NCBI RefSeq assembly: GCF_019656215.1
Contig: NZ_BPLK01000002.1
Location: 124,001-188,000 of the forward strand
From: Apilactobacillus zhangqiuensis
GTDB lineage: Bacteria; Bacillota; Bacilli; Lactobacillales; Lactobacillaceae
Direction: 5' to 3'
DNA: 64,000 bases
Each line of letters begins with the position of its first letter. Position 1 is the first letter of the stretch. Under the pieces are notes generated by a model, which saw only the letters and a list, made by a program, of their open reading frames with translations, ran no database searches and was not told the origin of the DNA. This document shows positions 8,489-18,112 of the stretch, piece after piece. Position numbers and translations under genes: made by a program.

Positions 8489-9889
8489 TTAGTCTTGTTT
8501 TTGTAGTTTTGAATGGTGAACTCCATAAACGAAGTAGAAGATAAATCCAATCACGACCCAGATACCAACGGAAATCTTGGTAATGTTTGGAAGCATGATA
8601 ATAAAGAAGATGCTGAATACTCCGGCGACGATTGGTAGGAATGGGTACCAGGGCATCTTAAATCCTGTGTTTTTAATATCTTTTCTACGACGAAGTTTGA
8701 TAATACCAAATGAGATAAATGCGAAAGCAATCAATGTACCAGCGTTAATCAATGATGCTAGTTGAGTCAATGGAACCAAACCAGCAAAGACAGCTTGAAC
8801 GATGGTTGCGATGATAATCGCATTCTTTGGTACTGAATGCTTGGAGTTAACACGACCAATGAACTTAGGTAGAAGGCCGTCTCTACCAAGTGCGTACACT
8901 AAGCGAGAACCACCGATAAACATGGTTACCATGGCGGTAAAGATTCCAAACAAAGCACCGATAGTAATTAGCTTGTTGAACGCTGACAAATGAATGATTT
9001 GAAGAGCATAAGCGGCGGGATCATCAACGTTTAGCTCTTTATAGTTAACGATTCCAGTAAGTACCATTGAAAATGCAACATATAGAACCACGGCGAAAAC
9101 CACAGTTCCGATAATTCCCTTGATAACGTTTTTTCCTGGGTCGATGGTTTCGGCGGAGTTAGAAGCTAATGCATCAAAACCGATGAAAGCAAAGAAGACA
9201 GTTGCGGCAGCTGTGAAGATACCACCCATACCAAATGGAGTTGAGTGGAATTGAGCAGGGTAGAAAGGAACATAGTTACTTGTCTTAACGTAGAAAGCAC
9301 CAATGATGATGAAAATAATGATAATGGCGACTTTGACGATTACGGCGAAGTTTTCAACGCGTTTAGACATTTCAGAACCCATTAGAAGAATTCCTGCAAT
9401 GACCACCACAATAATGACGGCTGAGATGTTAATCACGCCACCTTCCATTGGACTGGCTTGTAGGGCGGTTGGTAAATGAATTCCGATGGCGTCTAAGATA
9501 TTGTTGTTAAAGTAAGCGGCAAATCCAGTTGCTTCTGCAGATACTGCTAAGAAGTATTCAAGGATTAAGACCCAACCTAAAATCCAACCGACGATTTCAC
9601 CGTATACAACTGAACCAAATGAGTAAGCTGATCCGGCTATTGGCATGGCTGATGAAAATTCAGCGTAGGCCATACCAACTAATCCAGAAACGATGGCTGC
9701 CATTAAAAAAGCAATCGCAACGGCTGGACCAGCATGACTGGCAGCTTCATGTCCAGGAAGGATGAAGATCCCGGTACCAATCACGGCACCGATACCCAAA
9801 CCAATTAAGTCTTTAGTGGTCAAAGACTTGGATAATCGTGAATCGGCCTCTAAATAATTGCTAACCGAATCTTTTTTAAAAATTTGCAT
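8489..9889 (-). CDS. amino acid permease, APC superfamily (cationic amino acid transporter-like)
   Basis: A 466-residue permease of about twelve helices. The GLGIGAVIGTGIFILPG stretch in the first helix is the APC substrate-binding signature, and the GWILGWVLILEY, FIGFDALASNSAE and GGSRLVYALGRDGLLP segments match the YfnA/CAT branch. Substrate unknown. The start is set at ATG 9889 after AAAAGGTG; a second in-frame ATG twelve bases upstream overlaps that site. It is divergent from a LysR regulator, which may control it. Confidence 0.85.
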   Translation of the reverse strand: MQIFKKDSVSNYLEADSRLSKSLTTKDLIGLGIGAVIGTGIFILPGHEAASHAGPAVAIAFLMAAIVSGLVGMAYAEFSSAMPIAGSAYSFGSVVYGEIVGWILGWVLILEYFLAVSAEATGFAAYFNNNILDAIGIHLPTALQASPMEGGVINISAVIIVVVIAGILLMGSEMSKRVENFAVIVKVAIIIIFIIIGAFYVKTSNYVPFYPAQFHSTPFGMGGIFTAAATVFFAFIGFDALASNSAETIDPGKNVIKGIIGTVVFAVVLYVAFSMVLTGIVNYKELNVDDPAAYALQIIHLSAFNKLITIGALFGIFTAMVTMFIGGSRLVYALGRDGLLPKFIGRVNSKHSVPKNAIIIATIVQAVFAGLVPLTQLASLINAGTLIAFAFISFGIIKLRRRKDIKNTGFKMPWYPFLPIVAGVFSIFFIIMLPNITKISVGIWVVIGFIFYFVYGVHHSKLQKQD

Positions 9890-9996
9890 AGATATCAACA
9901 CCTTTTCTTGTTTATTTGTACTGTTAACTATATAATGAGCATTAACATAAGTAAAATTAATAAATTCAATATTTACATAAGAAAAGATGATATAAG

Positions 9997-10866
9997 ATGA
10001 ATCGATTTATTGTACTAGAAGCAGTTTTACAGAATAAGAGTTTTACAAAAGCAGCGGAACAACTGGGTTATACACAATCATCCGTGAGTCAAATGGTTTC
10101 CAATCTGGAAAAGGAATTCAACATGCACATCCTAAAGCGTTCCAGATCGGGTGTGGAATTAACACCTGATGGTGAAAAACTTTATCCACACATCAGACAA
10201 GCACTTCGTCAATACCGTGGATTAATCGATACCGCTAACGCGATTAATGGTCTTCAAGCCGGAACGGTTAAAATCGGAGCAATTACAAGTGTTAGTTGTT
10301 ACTGGTTGCCAGATCTCTTCAAAGAGTTTAAGGCTCTTTATCCACAAATTAATTTTGTTTTAAACCAGGGTGACTATGGGACAATCATCGATTGGTTGAA
10401 AACCGACCAAATTGATTTCGCCATCATGACCGCTGAATACGGAGAAGGCTTTAATAAGACCATTATCCACAATACCAACATGAATGCGTTCATTCCGGTT
10501 GACCATCCATATGCGAATGCTGATGCTGTGCCAATTGAAGCACTCTCAGATGATCCATTCATCCTAGTAGAGGGTGGTGGATACAGTGAACCGCTTGAAG
10601 CCTTTAATCGCTCTGGTGTGACACCAAACGTTCGCTACAAGATTCAAGATGACTACACTATCATGGCGATGGTGGAAGCAGGTCTAGGGGTAAGTATTCT
10701 ATCCGAACTGGTTTATCGTCGAACAGACTTCAATATTGTTAGCAAGCCTGTCAAACCAAACGTCACTAGACCAGTTGCAATTGTGTATAAGAATAAGGAC
10801 GAACTACCAATTGCAAGTCAACACTTTGCGAAGTTTATTATCGATAGAAAAGAAGAACTCAAATAA
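9997..10866 (+). CDS. LysR-family transcriptional regulator
   Basis: A 289-residue regulator with an N-terminal winged helix (KSFTKAAEQLGYTQSSVSQMVSNLE, shown here across residues 14-38) and a C-terminal type-2 periplasmic-like effector domain from about residue 90. It is transcribed divergently from the amino acid permease with about 107 bases between starts, so regulation of that permease and autoregulation are likely, by family habit. Effector unknown. Confidence 0.9.
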   Translation: MNRFIVLEAVLQNKSFTKAAEQLGYTQSSVSQMVSNLEKEFNMHILKRSRSGVELTPDGEKLYPHIRQALRQYRGLIDTANAINGLQAGTVKIGAITSVSCYWLPDLFKEFKALYPQINFVLNQGDYGTIIDWLKTDQIDFAIMTAEYGEGFNKTIIHNTNMNAFIPVDHPYANADAVPIEALSDDPFILVEGGGYSEPLEAFNRSGVTPNVRYKIQDDYTIMAMVEAGLGVSILSELVYRRTDFNIVSKPVKPNVTRPVAIVYKNKDELPIASQHFAKFIIDRKEELK

Positions 10867-10893
10867 AAAAGCCATTCATTAGAATGGCTTTTT
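10865..10893. terminator. bidirectional intrinsic terminator
   Basis: AAGCCATTC and GAATGGCTT arms with a T run, between convergent genes. Confidence 0.85.
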
Positions 10894-10895
10894 GT

Positions 10896-12752
10896 TTACA
10901 TATAAATTGTTGGGTTTACTACTTCAATGTCTAATAGGCTTTTAGAGATATCGTCTCCAGCAGATAAAATTGAGTCATTCACTCCAGGACGAGGGATGGC
11001 TGAGGTAACGAAGTATAATCCTTCGGTATTTAATCCCCATGTGTATAAGTTATCTTGACCAACAACCTGGTCTGTCTTGATATCGATATCAACAGAAGAG
11101 TTGTCCACAGTTTCACCATCGGATAGAGTGATTGGAAGTGGCTTAATTAAGTCTTTGTCCAACATGCTGGTGATAACTGGGTTGGCTGAAAACTTGGTAA
11201 CGGGAGCATTGGTACGAGCTTCGATTAAAGCATCACCTTGAATGATTTCTTCGCCGTAGAAGGCAGAACGGGTGATAAACTTGTGGTTTGCACCAATGAC
11301 TTGCATTTGAGGGCCGATAATCTTAACGATACCGGCTTTCATTAAGGCTAAGATTTCTTGACTTCTAACGGCTGGAGCACCTTGAGATAGAAACTTCATG
11401 TCAGAAGAGAAACGTCCTAGGTACTTATGCACCAAATCGTCATTTGTGAATAAGTGATTGGATAAAACGTAACGAATGTTATCACGAAGATCACGAAGCA
11501 TTTCTAGTGAACCGATGACAGGACCGGTCTTAGAGCCTAGTAGCGCGTCGTCAATCATTTCGGACAACCAAGTTTTGATGTGTTCTTGATAGTTGTCCAG
11601 TGTGGATATCTTTACACCAGCGACAGGATTTAAGATTTTATCCCAGTCGAATACTTCTTCGGTTGGTAGGTGGTAACTACCGATTAAAGCATTGTGGTTA
11701 TCGGTTTCTCTGAACTTCTTTTGAAAGTCGTTAACATCGATTTCAGGGTGCTTTAGACTGAATAAGAAGCTGTAGTAACGATATTCAATGTCTAATCTTA
11801 ATAACATGTGGAAATCTTCAAAGGAGATATGACCATCCTTTAGGTGTTTATCCACATTTTCGTTGGTTAGAAATACTGCAGGATAGTTTTCATTAAATGC
11901 CTTTTGACTGATGGCCTTTGGATAGTAAGGAACACCACGTCTAGAACCAGCATAGATAGTAGGTTCATCACCTGATGTGTGGTATGTTAGGGTATCATCA
12001 CCATTATCGGTGAAATAGCCACCACGACCTTCGGTTAGACGAGAAACGTAATCGTTAAAACTAAGACCCATTCCGCGAATAATCACATTTTGATTACTGG
12101 TGATTGTTGATAAGTCGGCTTCATCAGCTTCACCAGGAAGAATGTAGGTTAGCCCGTAATCATTAGAGTACTTTTGAAGTGATTCTTGATCCTTGGTTAA
12201 CTTGTTTTCTTGTTGGCCGAGACTAAATACTAGTTTATCAACAGGGTAATCCACATCACCCACAGATACGACGAATGAATCGTCCTTAACCTTTTCAACG
12301 TTATCCACATTTTGATTGAAGTGGACATCTAAATTGAGTTTGGCGTTATCTTTGATTTGATCAACTAATCGTTGGAAGAACCATTGGCAGTAAGCTCCGC
12401 AAATAGCACGAGGGACGTAACTTCTGTCGTTAATCTTATCAACAGCTGTTAGTAACTCTTCTTTGTTATCAACATCTAGACTGTTGATAAATTCGTTTGA
12501 GATATCAGATTGGCACCATTGAGCAATGCATAAGGCACCGTCTTGTCCATCATTGAATAATGTTAGTTCATTGGCAGGGGTATTCATAATTAGACTAATT
12601 GGTTGTTTAACTTTCCAGACGCGGCCACCTGCGACGGCACGGTCGAAAAGATGAATTGTTAAGTTATTAAGGTTAGATGATTCAAAGTTTTGAATCAAGT
12701 TGTTAAGCATTAACAGACCACGAGGGCCTGCACCTATAATTCCGATTTTCAT
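10896..12752 (-). CDS. FAD/NAD(P)-binding protein (NAD_binding_9 type)
   Basis: A large 618-residue cytoplasmic protein. It opens with a Rossmann dinucleotide motif GIIGAGPRGLLML at residues 3-15, followed by VAGGRVW, PANELTLFND and a mid-protein RGMGLSFND second nucleotide-type motif. This matches the FAD-NAD(P)-binding family found in many lactobacilli, whose substrate is unknown. Start at 12752 is chosen because AAGGAGTG lies seven bases upstream; the longer frame adds residues before this site. It stands alone, ending at a shared terminator. Confidence 0.82.
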   Translation of the reverse strand: MKIGIIGAGPRGLLMLNNLIQNFESSNLNNLTIHLFDRAVAGGRVWKVKQPISLIMNTPANELTLFNDGQDGALCIAQWCQSDISNEFINSLDVDNKEELLTAVDKINDRSYVPRAICGAYCQWFFQRLVDQIKDNAKLNLDVHFNQNVDNVEKVKDDSFVVSVGDVDYPVDKLVFSLGQQENKLTKDQESLQKYSNDYGLTYILPGEADEADLSTITSNQNVIIRGMGLSFNDYVSRLTEGRGGYFTDNGDDTLTYHTSGDEPTIYAGSRRGVPYYPKAISQKAFNENYPAVFLTNENVDKHLKDGHISFEDFHMLLRLDIEYRYYSFLFSLKHPEIDVNDFQKKFRETDNHNALIGSYHLPTEEVFDWDKILNPVAGVKISTLDNYQEHIKTWLSEMIDDALLGSKTGPVIGSLEMLRDLRDNIRYVLSNHLFTNDDLVHKYLGRFSSDMKFLSQGAPAVRSQEILALMKAGIVKIIGPQMQVIGANHKFITRSAFYGEEIIQGDALIEARTNAPVTKFSANPVITSMLDKDLIKPLPITLSDGETVDNSSVDIDIKTDQVVGQDNLYTWGLNTEGLYFVTSAIPRPGVNDSILSAGDDISKSLLDIEVVNPTIYM

Positions 12753-12874
12753 TTCGAACACTCCTTTATAATAAGATAATAACATGATTGAAAAAGTGAT
12801 TTCATTTTTAACGCATTATTTTCTAAAAATGATTATGGATTATGATAAAATAGCAGTTAAGGATGGTGTTAATA

Positions 12875-13204
12875 ATGAGTGAATTAATTCCAGAAAACAT
12901 GGACGAAGTAAAATTAAAGATGGCTCGTATGCTAATCGACGGACATAAGGTTACCGAGGAAGAAGTAATTTTCCAAGCTGTTGCTGATTTGTTTCAAGAT
13001 TATCTAGAAGAAGCAGAAGAAGGTCACTACGATACTTCTAAGCTTGCTGATGATGGAGTAACCTTCACAGTTACCGGTATCAGTGGTCGTCAAATTGCTG
13101 AATTTAAATCAAATGGTGAAACTTTCATCGAAGACTTCAAGAAGGATGCATTAGACTTGTGCTTTAGATTAGAAGATGAAGCTCAACGAATTGCTCGACT
13201 ATAA
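12875..13204 (+). CDS. hypothetical acidic protein
   Basis: A 109-residue, strongly acidic soluble protein (MSELIPENMDEVKLKMARML start), mostly predicted helical with a short strand region in the middle (DGVTFTVTGISGRQIAEF). I do not recognise the family. ATG 12875 is chosen since AAGGATGG lies about eight bases upstream. Single gene with its own terminator. Confidence 0.7.
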   Translation: MSELIPENMDEVKLKMARMLIDGHKVTEEEVIFQAVADLFQDYLEEAEEGHYDTSKLADDGVTFTVTGISGRQIAEFKSNGETFIEDFKKDALDLCFRLEDEAQRIARL

Positions 13205-13237
13205 AAAAAGCGTTGCCAAATTGGCAACGCTTTTTTT
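13204..13237. terminator. bidirectional intrinsic terminator
   Basis: Near-perfect AAAGCGTTGCCAA and TTGGCAACGCTTT arms with flanking A and T runs. Confidence 0.9.
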
Positions 13238-13238
13238 A

Positions 13239-13748
13239 TTAATTTTCAACAGGTAAATCGACTTTTACTTGTTCGATAATATGACCATCAATGTTGTGAA
13301 GTAGTTCGTTGTACCAAAAGCCATCTTTGAAGTTTAACTTTTGGTCTAATGCATAAACGGTCAATGTGTATTCATGGACACCACTTGGTGGCTTAGGTCC
13401 CATATACTTGTGACTGATATGTTGATCACCTAGGTTATAAATATGACCAGCTGAACTGTTATTACCTTGGGTCCAGTGTAATGGATTTTCTTGACTGGCG
13501 TTTTCAGGTACGTCCACATCCTTGCCATCTAGTCCAGCGACTAACCAGTGGATCCATTCAAACCCACAGACTGGAATTGAGTCTAAGTCAGTTAGAGCAA
13601 AGGCGATTTCCTTGGTGTCAGCAGGAACGTCTTTTATTGAGAATGGGAATGAGACGATTGGAAAATCGTTTTGCTTAAATTCATCAGCTGCGTGACGAGT
13701 GTACTTATCTGGTAGACGATTGTTGTCCAGTTTAACGTTTACTTTCAT
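13239..13748 (-). CDS. YbhB/YbcL-family (PEBP/Raf kinase inhibitor-like) protein
   Basis: A 169-residue cytoplasmic protein of the phosphatidylethanolamine-binding-like fold. Visible family features are the early SFPFSIKDVPADTKEIAFALTDLDS region, the GFEWIHWLVAGLDG stretch that corresponds to the conserved ligand-pocket strand, and YMGPKPPSGVHEYTLTVYAL with the GPxPPxGxHxY motif. Physiological role in bacteria is not established. ATG 13748 follows AGGAGG. Next upstream gene ends eleven bases away. Confidence 0.88.
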   Translation of the reverse strand: MKVNVKLDNNRLPDKYTRHAADEFKQNDFPIVSFPFSIKDVPADTKEIAFALTDLDSIPVCGFEWIHWLVAGLDGKDVDVPENASQENPLHWTQGNNSSAGHIYNLGDQHISHKYMGPKPPSGVHEYTLTVYALDQKLNFKDGFWYNELLHNIDGHIIEQVKVDLPVEN

Positions 13749-13759
13749 TAAAAATCCTC

Positions 13760-14221
13760 CTATCTAACAAATTTTAGGATGTAATAACCTTGTGAATCGG
13801 CTGAAACAGTGTAGGTTGAATATCCTGCTTGAATCCACTGACTTTGGGTTGCCTTAGCGTAATTTTGCGCATCAGCAACAGAACTAAAGATATGAGTACC
13901 ATCAAACATGGTTTTCTTCTGCGGTTGGCTTGATGAATTACCCTTTGCTTGGTTATTTTTACTTTGTTGAGATGTGTTTGCTTCATCCATACTTGAACTA
14001 CTTTGATTACTTGATTGAGTCATCTTAGTGGTTTGATTGTCATGGCTGCTAGTGAAGTAGGTGATGGCTTTGACCCCACCTAGGATTAATGCTGCCACAA
14101 CGACGATAAAGATAATAATTGGCCAAATGTGATTTGAATTTGACTGATTATTTTCGGAGTTCATAAATGTATCATCGAAAGTATATTTACGAATACGGTT
14201 GTCATTGTCACCATTATTCAT
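13760..14221 (-). CDS. hypothetical single-pass membrane protein with SPOR-like C-terminus
   Basis: A 153-residue protein: polar N-terminus, one transmembrane helix (about residues 33-57, IWPIIIFIVVVAALILGGV), then a Ser/Gln/Asn-rich linker and a C-terminal segment of about 45 residues (IFSSVADAQNYAKATQSQWI) that reads like a short SPOR-type or peptidoglycan-associated domain, by inference. Topology suggests the C-terminus is outside. ATG 14221 is preferred because GGAGG is upstream of it. Possibly co-transcribed with the PEBP-like gene. Confidence 0.7.
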   Translation of the reverse strand: MNNGDNDNRIRKYTFDDTFMNSENNQSNSNHIWPIIIFIVVVAALILGGVKAITYFTSSHDNQTTKMTQSSNQSSSSMDEANTSQQSKNNQAKGNSSSQPQKKTMFDGTHIFSSVADAQNYAKATQSQWIQAGYSTYTVSADSQGYYILKFVR

Positions 14222-14354
14222 AATAAATAATCCTCCATTCGGAAAAAAGATTTGCACCTATATTATAACAAATATCGCACTTGATAGGAATTAAGCTAAA
14301 TGTTTGAAGATATAGTCAAATAGCTATAGTGTTTTATTTAAGGAGGGATGAAAC

Positions 14355-15218
14355 ATGACAATTGGATTTATCGGAACCGGTGTAATGGGTTCTTCAATGA
14401 TTAATAATTTATTGAAAGCAGGATATGAAGTGAACGTATTTAACCGTACTAAGGCACATGCGCAAAGCGTAATCGATAACGGTGCTAAATGGTTAGATAC
14501 ACCTGAACAAATCGCTCAATCTTCAGATGTAGTGATCACGATTGCAGGTTTCCCTGATGACGTAAAAGAAATTTACTTTGGTGACAATGGATTATTTAAG
14601 GGTGCGGATAAAGACACCATCTTAATTGATTCCACTACCTCAACACCAAAATTAGACGAAGAAATTTTTTCAGAAGGTCAAAAGAAAGGTATCGAAACAT
14701 TGGATGCGCCGGTATCTGGCGGTGACGTCGGTGCCAAGAAAGGAACATTGACCATCATGGTTGGTGGTAATAAGGAGACCTTTGATAAAGTTAAACCAAT
14801 TCTAGATACCATGGGCAGCCAAGTAAAACTATTTGGTGGACCTGGTAAGGGTCAACACACCAAGATGGCTAACCAAATCATGATTGCCGGTACCATGACC
14901 GGAATGGTCGAAATGTACGAATATGGCAAGGCTGCCGGATTAGACCTAGCTTCAATGATGGACACCGTTTCAAGTGGTAGTGCGGATAACTGGAGTCTAG
15001 ATAACTATGGTCCTCGTGTTTTGAAGGGTGACTTTAAGCCAGGATTTTCAGCCAAGCACTTCTTGAAGGACTTACGAATCGCTCTCGAAGGTGCTGAAGA
15101 AATGCACATCGATTTACCAGCTACCAAAATAGCTAAACAACTATATGACAAGATGGTTAACGATTATCAATTAGGTAATGACGGAACCCAAGGACTTGTC
15201 AAAATTTACGATAAATAA
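14355..15218 (+). CDS. NAD(P)-dependent beta-hydroxyacid dehydrogenase
   Basis: A 287-residue oxidoreductase of the 3-hydroxyisobutyrate / 6-phosphogluconate-like family. GFIGTGVMGSSM at residues 4-15 is the dinucleotide motif, DAPVSGGDVGAKKGTL at about 118-133 is the substrate-binding signature, and GKGQHTKMANQIM carries the catalytic Lys. The C-terminal half is the all-helical dimerisation domain. Substrate unknown. ATG 14355 follows AAGGAGGG. Single gene. Confidence 0.88.
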   Translation: MTIGFIGTGVMGSSMINNLLKAGYEVNVFNRTKAHAQSVIDNGAKWLDTPEQIAQSSDVVITIAGFPDDVKEIYFGDNGLFKGADKDTILIDSTTSTPKLDEEIFSEGQKKGIETLDAPVSGGDVGAKKGTLTIMVGGNKETFDKVKPILDTMGSQVKLFGGPGKGQHTKMANQIMIAGTMTGMVEMYEYGKAAGLDLASMMDTVSSGSADNWSLDNYGPRVLKGDFKPGFSAKHFLKDLRIALEGAEEMHIDLPATKIAKQLYDKMVNDYQLGNDGTQGLVKIYDK

Positions 15219-15225
15219 GACAAAT

Positions 15226-15259
15226 AAAAAAGAAGGCATCAAACGATGCCTTCTTTTTT
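15226..15259. terminator. bidirectional intrinsic terminator
   Basis: AGAAGGCATC and GATGCCTTCT arms with flanking A and T runs. Confidence 0.88.
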
Positions 15260-16028
15260 ATTGAATATCGTTGAAGAATGTAAGTAGTTCTTCTTTAGTT
15301 AGCTTTTGTTTATCTTCACCTGAGATGTCATATGAAATCTTACCTTGGTGTAATACCAATAGACGGTTTCCATATTTCAATGCATCTTCTAGGTGGTGGG
15401 TAATCATAAGACAAGTTAAGTTTTGTTCCTTAATGGTTTCATCGGTGATGTCCATTAAGTTTTGAGAAGTCTTAGGATCTAGGGCAGCGGTATGTTCGTC
15501 TAGTAATAGGATGCCAGGTTTCTTGATGGTTGCCATTAGGAAACTCAATGCTTGGCGTTGTCCACCAGATAGACTACCGGTTGCGGTGTTTAAACGATGA
15601 TCTAGGTTGTTGTTCATCTTAGCAGTGATGTCTTTAAAACGTTTCATTTCACCCTTTAACTTACGTGGGATTAGGTGATGGTGACAACCACGTTTTTCCG
15701 CAAGTAATAGGTTTTCTGCAACAGTCATACGAGGGGCAGTTCCTAGTTTAGGATCTTGGAAAACACGGCTTAAAAATGATGTACGCTTAACAACTGACAT
15801 GTTAGTGATGTCTTTGTCCTTGTAGATAACTTGACCAGAAGTAGGGCGAAGGTTACCACCAATGGTATTGAATAAAGTGGATTTACCAGCACCGTTTGAA
15901 CCTAGGATGGTAATGAAGTCTCCTTCATGAATATCTAGGTCAACGTGATCTAAGATGTTTAATTCTTCGGGAGTATCTTCGTTAACAGTCTTTACGACGT
16001 CTTTTAATTGAAAGATTGTCTTAGTCAT
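15258..16028 (-). CDS. trpZ: ABC transporter ATPase, TrpZ-like
   Basis: The 256-residue ATPase of an amino-acid-type importer: Walker A GSNGAGKST (about residues 43-51), signature LSGGQRQALS, Walker B ILLLDEHTAALD. The DEHTA variant is usual in the family that pairs with PF04392 binding proteins. Its start overlaps the permease stop by eight bases. Last gene of the operon that begins with the Trp-codon leader, so tryptophan is the inferred cargo. Confidence 0.85.
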   Translation of the reverse strand: MTKTIFQLKDVVKTVNEDTPEELNILDHVDLDIHEGDFITILGSNGAGKSTLFNTIGGNLRPTSGQVIYKDKDITNMSVVKRTSFLSRVFQDPKLGTAPRMTVAENLLLAEKRGCHHHLIPRKLKGEMKRFKDITAKMNNNLDHRLNTATGSLSGGQRQALSFLMATIKKPGILLLDEHTAALDPKTSQNLMDITDETIKEQNLTCLMITHHLEDALKYGNRLLVLHQGKISYDISGEDKQKLTKEELLTFFNDIQ

Positions 16029-16917
16029 TTTTTAGCCCCCTCTTCAAGACATGTTTTAGATGGAAACGACTTTCGAATGCGGGAAGACCCATGAAAATCG
16101 CAAGTAGAATTGATGAAATTAAGTTCAAGTCGTTGGCGTTGAAACCAAGTTGTAGCACTAGTAGTAATACTAGGCGGTATAGGATACTACCTACGATTAC
16201 GGCAACTAGACGTTGGTTCATGGTCAAATCACCAAAGATAACTTCACCAATGATGATTGAAGCAAGAGCGACAACGATGATACCGATACCCATGTTAACG
16301 TCTGAGTAACCGTTGTTTTGGGCTACTAAAGCACCACCCAAAGCGATTAGACCATTAGATACACTCACACCCATGATTTTCATATTGTCTGTGTTGATAC
16401 CTAATGATTCGGCCATGTTTTCGTTGTCACCAGTAGCGATGAAGGCTTGACCTAAATCAGTTTGTAGGAAGTAAATAAGAATTAATGTAACAACGGTGAT
16501 GACTACGAAACCAACGAAAACACCATCGAAGTAAGGTGGTAATGATTGTAAAAACTTACCACTTAATAGGGTAGGTAGACCAAGTAGTGATTGGTTTGGT
16601 TTACCCATGATACGAAGATCGATTGAATAAGAAGCAGTCATTACTAGGATTCCGGCAAGTAGCACAGGAATCTTTGCTTTAGTGTATAAAAGACCGGTAA
16701 CAAGACCAGCTACACATCCTACTAAGAAGGCTAGGATAGTAGCTAAAACTGGATTAACACCATGAGCAATTGCTGTAACTGCTGTAGCAGCACCCATTGG
16801 GAAAGTTCCTTCAACGGTCATATCAGGGAAATCTAGAATTCTAAATGTTAGGTAAAGACCAATTCCGATTATAGCCCATAATAGTCCTTGCCCGATTGCT
16901 GAAATAATTAAACTCAT
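16021..16917 (-). CDS. trpY: ABC transporter permease, TrpY-like
   Basis: A 298-residue membrane permease with about eight helices, of the branched-chain/simple-sugar-like permease family (GLYLTFRILDFPDMTVEGTF near the start, SNGLIALGGALVAQNNG in the middle). Its ATG overlaps the end of the binding-protein gene by four bases (ATGA), so the three genes are translationally coupled. Tryptophan specificity is inferred from the leader upstream. Confidence 0.85.
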   Translation of the reverse strand: MSLIISAIGQGLLWAIIGIGLYLTFRILDFPDMTVEGTFPMGAATAVTAIAHGVNPVLATILAFLVGCVAGLVTGLLYTKAKIPVLLAGILVMTASYSIDLRIMGKPNQSLLGLPTLLSGKFLQSLPPYFDGVFVGFVVITVVTLILIYFLQTDLGQAFIATGDNENMAESLGINTDNMKIMGVSVSNGLIALGGALVAQNNGYSDVNMGIGIIVVALASIIIGEVIFGDLTMNQRLVAVIVGSILYRLVLLLVLQLGFNANDLNLISSILLAIFMGLPAFESRFHLKHVLKRGLKND

Positions 16918-17909
16918 TTGTAAATCACTCCGTTTCTTTTGGCTTCCTTAATTAGGTAGTCAGGAATCTCGATACCAAGTTTCTTAGCTTGGCCTAAGTT
17001 GATTGCTAGGTCACCATGACTTAGTTTTTCGATTGGCATGTCTTCTGGATTAGCTCCCTTTAGAACGCGGGCAGCCATCTTACCAGTTTGAACACCTAGC
17101 TTGTATTGGTTCAAACCAATGGTAGCTAATGCACCTTGTTTAACAACGGTTGATGCAGTGGGGAATACTGGTACGTTTCTAGTGTTAGCAACGTTAACTA
17201 GTGTTTGAATTGCTGAGGCAACGGTGTTGTCATTTGGTACGTAGACAGCGTCAACATGTTGAACCATTTCTGTTGCAACTTGGTTTAAGTCGTTAGTGTT
17301 TGAGATTGAGTATCCCTTAACGTTAACGTGTTCTTCTTTACATAGTTTTACGAATTGATGGTATTGAGATGTAGCTGAATCATCACTTGATGTGTAAATT
17401 ACCCCTAAAGTATGTAGATTAGGCATAATTTCCTTGATTAGCTTTAGTTCTTCCTTCATTGGAGGAAAATCTGAAACACCGGTAACTTGACGACCAGGGT
17501 GTTCATTTGAATCAACTAATCCGGCTGATTTAGGATCGGTGATGGCACCTAGAATAAGTGGGGCAGTTTTAACTGTGTTGGCTAATACTTGTGCTGATGG
17601 GGTAGTGATACCGATCGACATGTCGACGTTTTCGGTCGCAAACTTAGAACTCATTGTCTTTAAGTTTCCTTGATCACCTTCGGCATTTTGGAAATCGATA
17701 TTGATGTTCTTACCTGGTGTGTAACCAGATTCTTTCAAGCCATCGATAATTCCTTTATGGATAGCATCTAAAGCGGGATGTTCAGTTAATTGTAGGATTC
17801 CAACAGTAGGTGTGTGGTTTGGATTGATTTTATGTGGTTGTTTTTCTTGGTAAAAACCAAATCCTAGCAAGACGACTAGGATAAATATGACTGTATAAAG
17901 TCTTTTCAT
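16914..17909 (-). CDS. trpX: ABC transporter substrate-binding protein, TrpX-like
   Basis: A 331-residue extracellular binding protein of the PF04392 family: PTVGILQLTEHPALDAIHKGIIDGL, then SIGITTPSAQVLAN and LGVIYTSSDDSA are typical lobes. The N-terminus has a hydrophobic helix (residues 5-20) but no lipobox Cys, so it is probably an N-anchored rather than lipid-anchored protein. ATG 17909 follows AAAGGAG. First structural gene after a terminator-containing leader that encodes a two-Trp peptide. Confidence 0.87.
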   Translation of the reverse strand: MKRLYTVIFILVVLLGFGFYQEKQPHKINPNHTPTVGILQLTEHPALDAIHKGIIDGLKESGYTPGKNINIDFQNAEGDQGNLKTMSSKFATENVDMSIGITTPSAQVLANTVKTAPLILGAITDPKSAGLVDSNEHPGRQVTGVSDFPPMKEELKLIKEIMPNLHTLGVIYTSSDDSATSQYHQFVKLCKEEHVNVKGYSISNTNDLNQVATEMVQHVDAVYVPNDNTVASAIQTLVNVANTRNVPVFPTASTVVKQGALATIGLNQYKLGVQTGKMAARVLKGANPEDMPIEKLSHGDLAINLGQAKKLGIEIPDYLIKEAKRNGVIYK

Positions 17910-17958
17910 AACTCATTCTCCTTTTGGTATAAAGCTTAAAATGGTAAATAAATGCAAT

Positions 17959-17995
17959 AAAAAAACGGATAACCCAAACACTACAGGTTACCCGT
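17959..17995 (-). terminator. attenuator terminator before the TrpXYZ-like operon
   Basis: Minus-strand arms ACGGGTAACC and GGTTATCCGT (ten pairs, one wobble) followed by seven T. It is about 50 bases before the binding-protein start, so transcription must read through it. Confidence 0.9.
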
Positions 17996-18000
17996 TTTCT

Positions 18001-18112
18001 GCCTGTGGTGTCCGAATCATATCCGCACAGGCTTATTTATTCGTGAGAAAGAAGCCGGTACAGATGCGCTCAATGATTGCATCATAAGTCGCATCTATAC
18101 TAGTAATGCGAC
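18001..18112 (-). promoter_or_regulatory. alternative hairpins of the Trp leader
   Basis: On the minus strand, GTCGCAT (18112-18106) can pair with ATGCGAC (18094-18088), while the overlapping AGATGCG (18096-18090) can instead pair with CGCATCT (18068-18062); both are seven perfect pairs and mutually exclusive. Further down GCCTGTG (18032-18026) pairs with CACAGGC (18007-18001), and that second arm can alternatively pair with CCTGT (17987-17983) at the attenuator base. This is the layout of a switching leader. The exact on/off assignment is inference. Confidence 0.7.
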
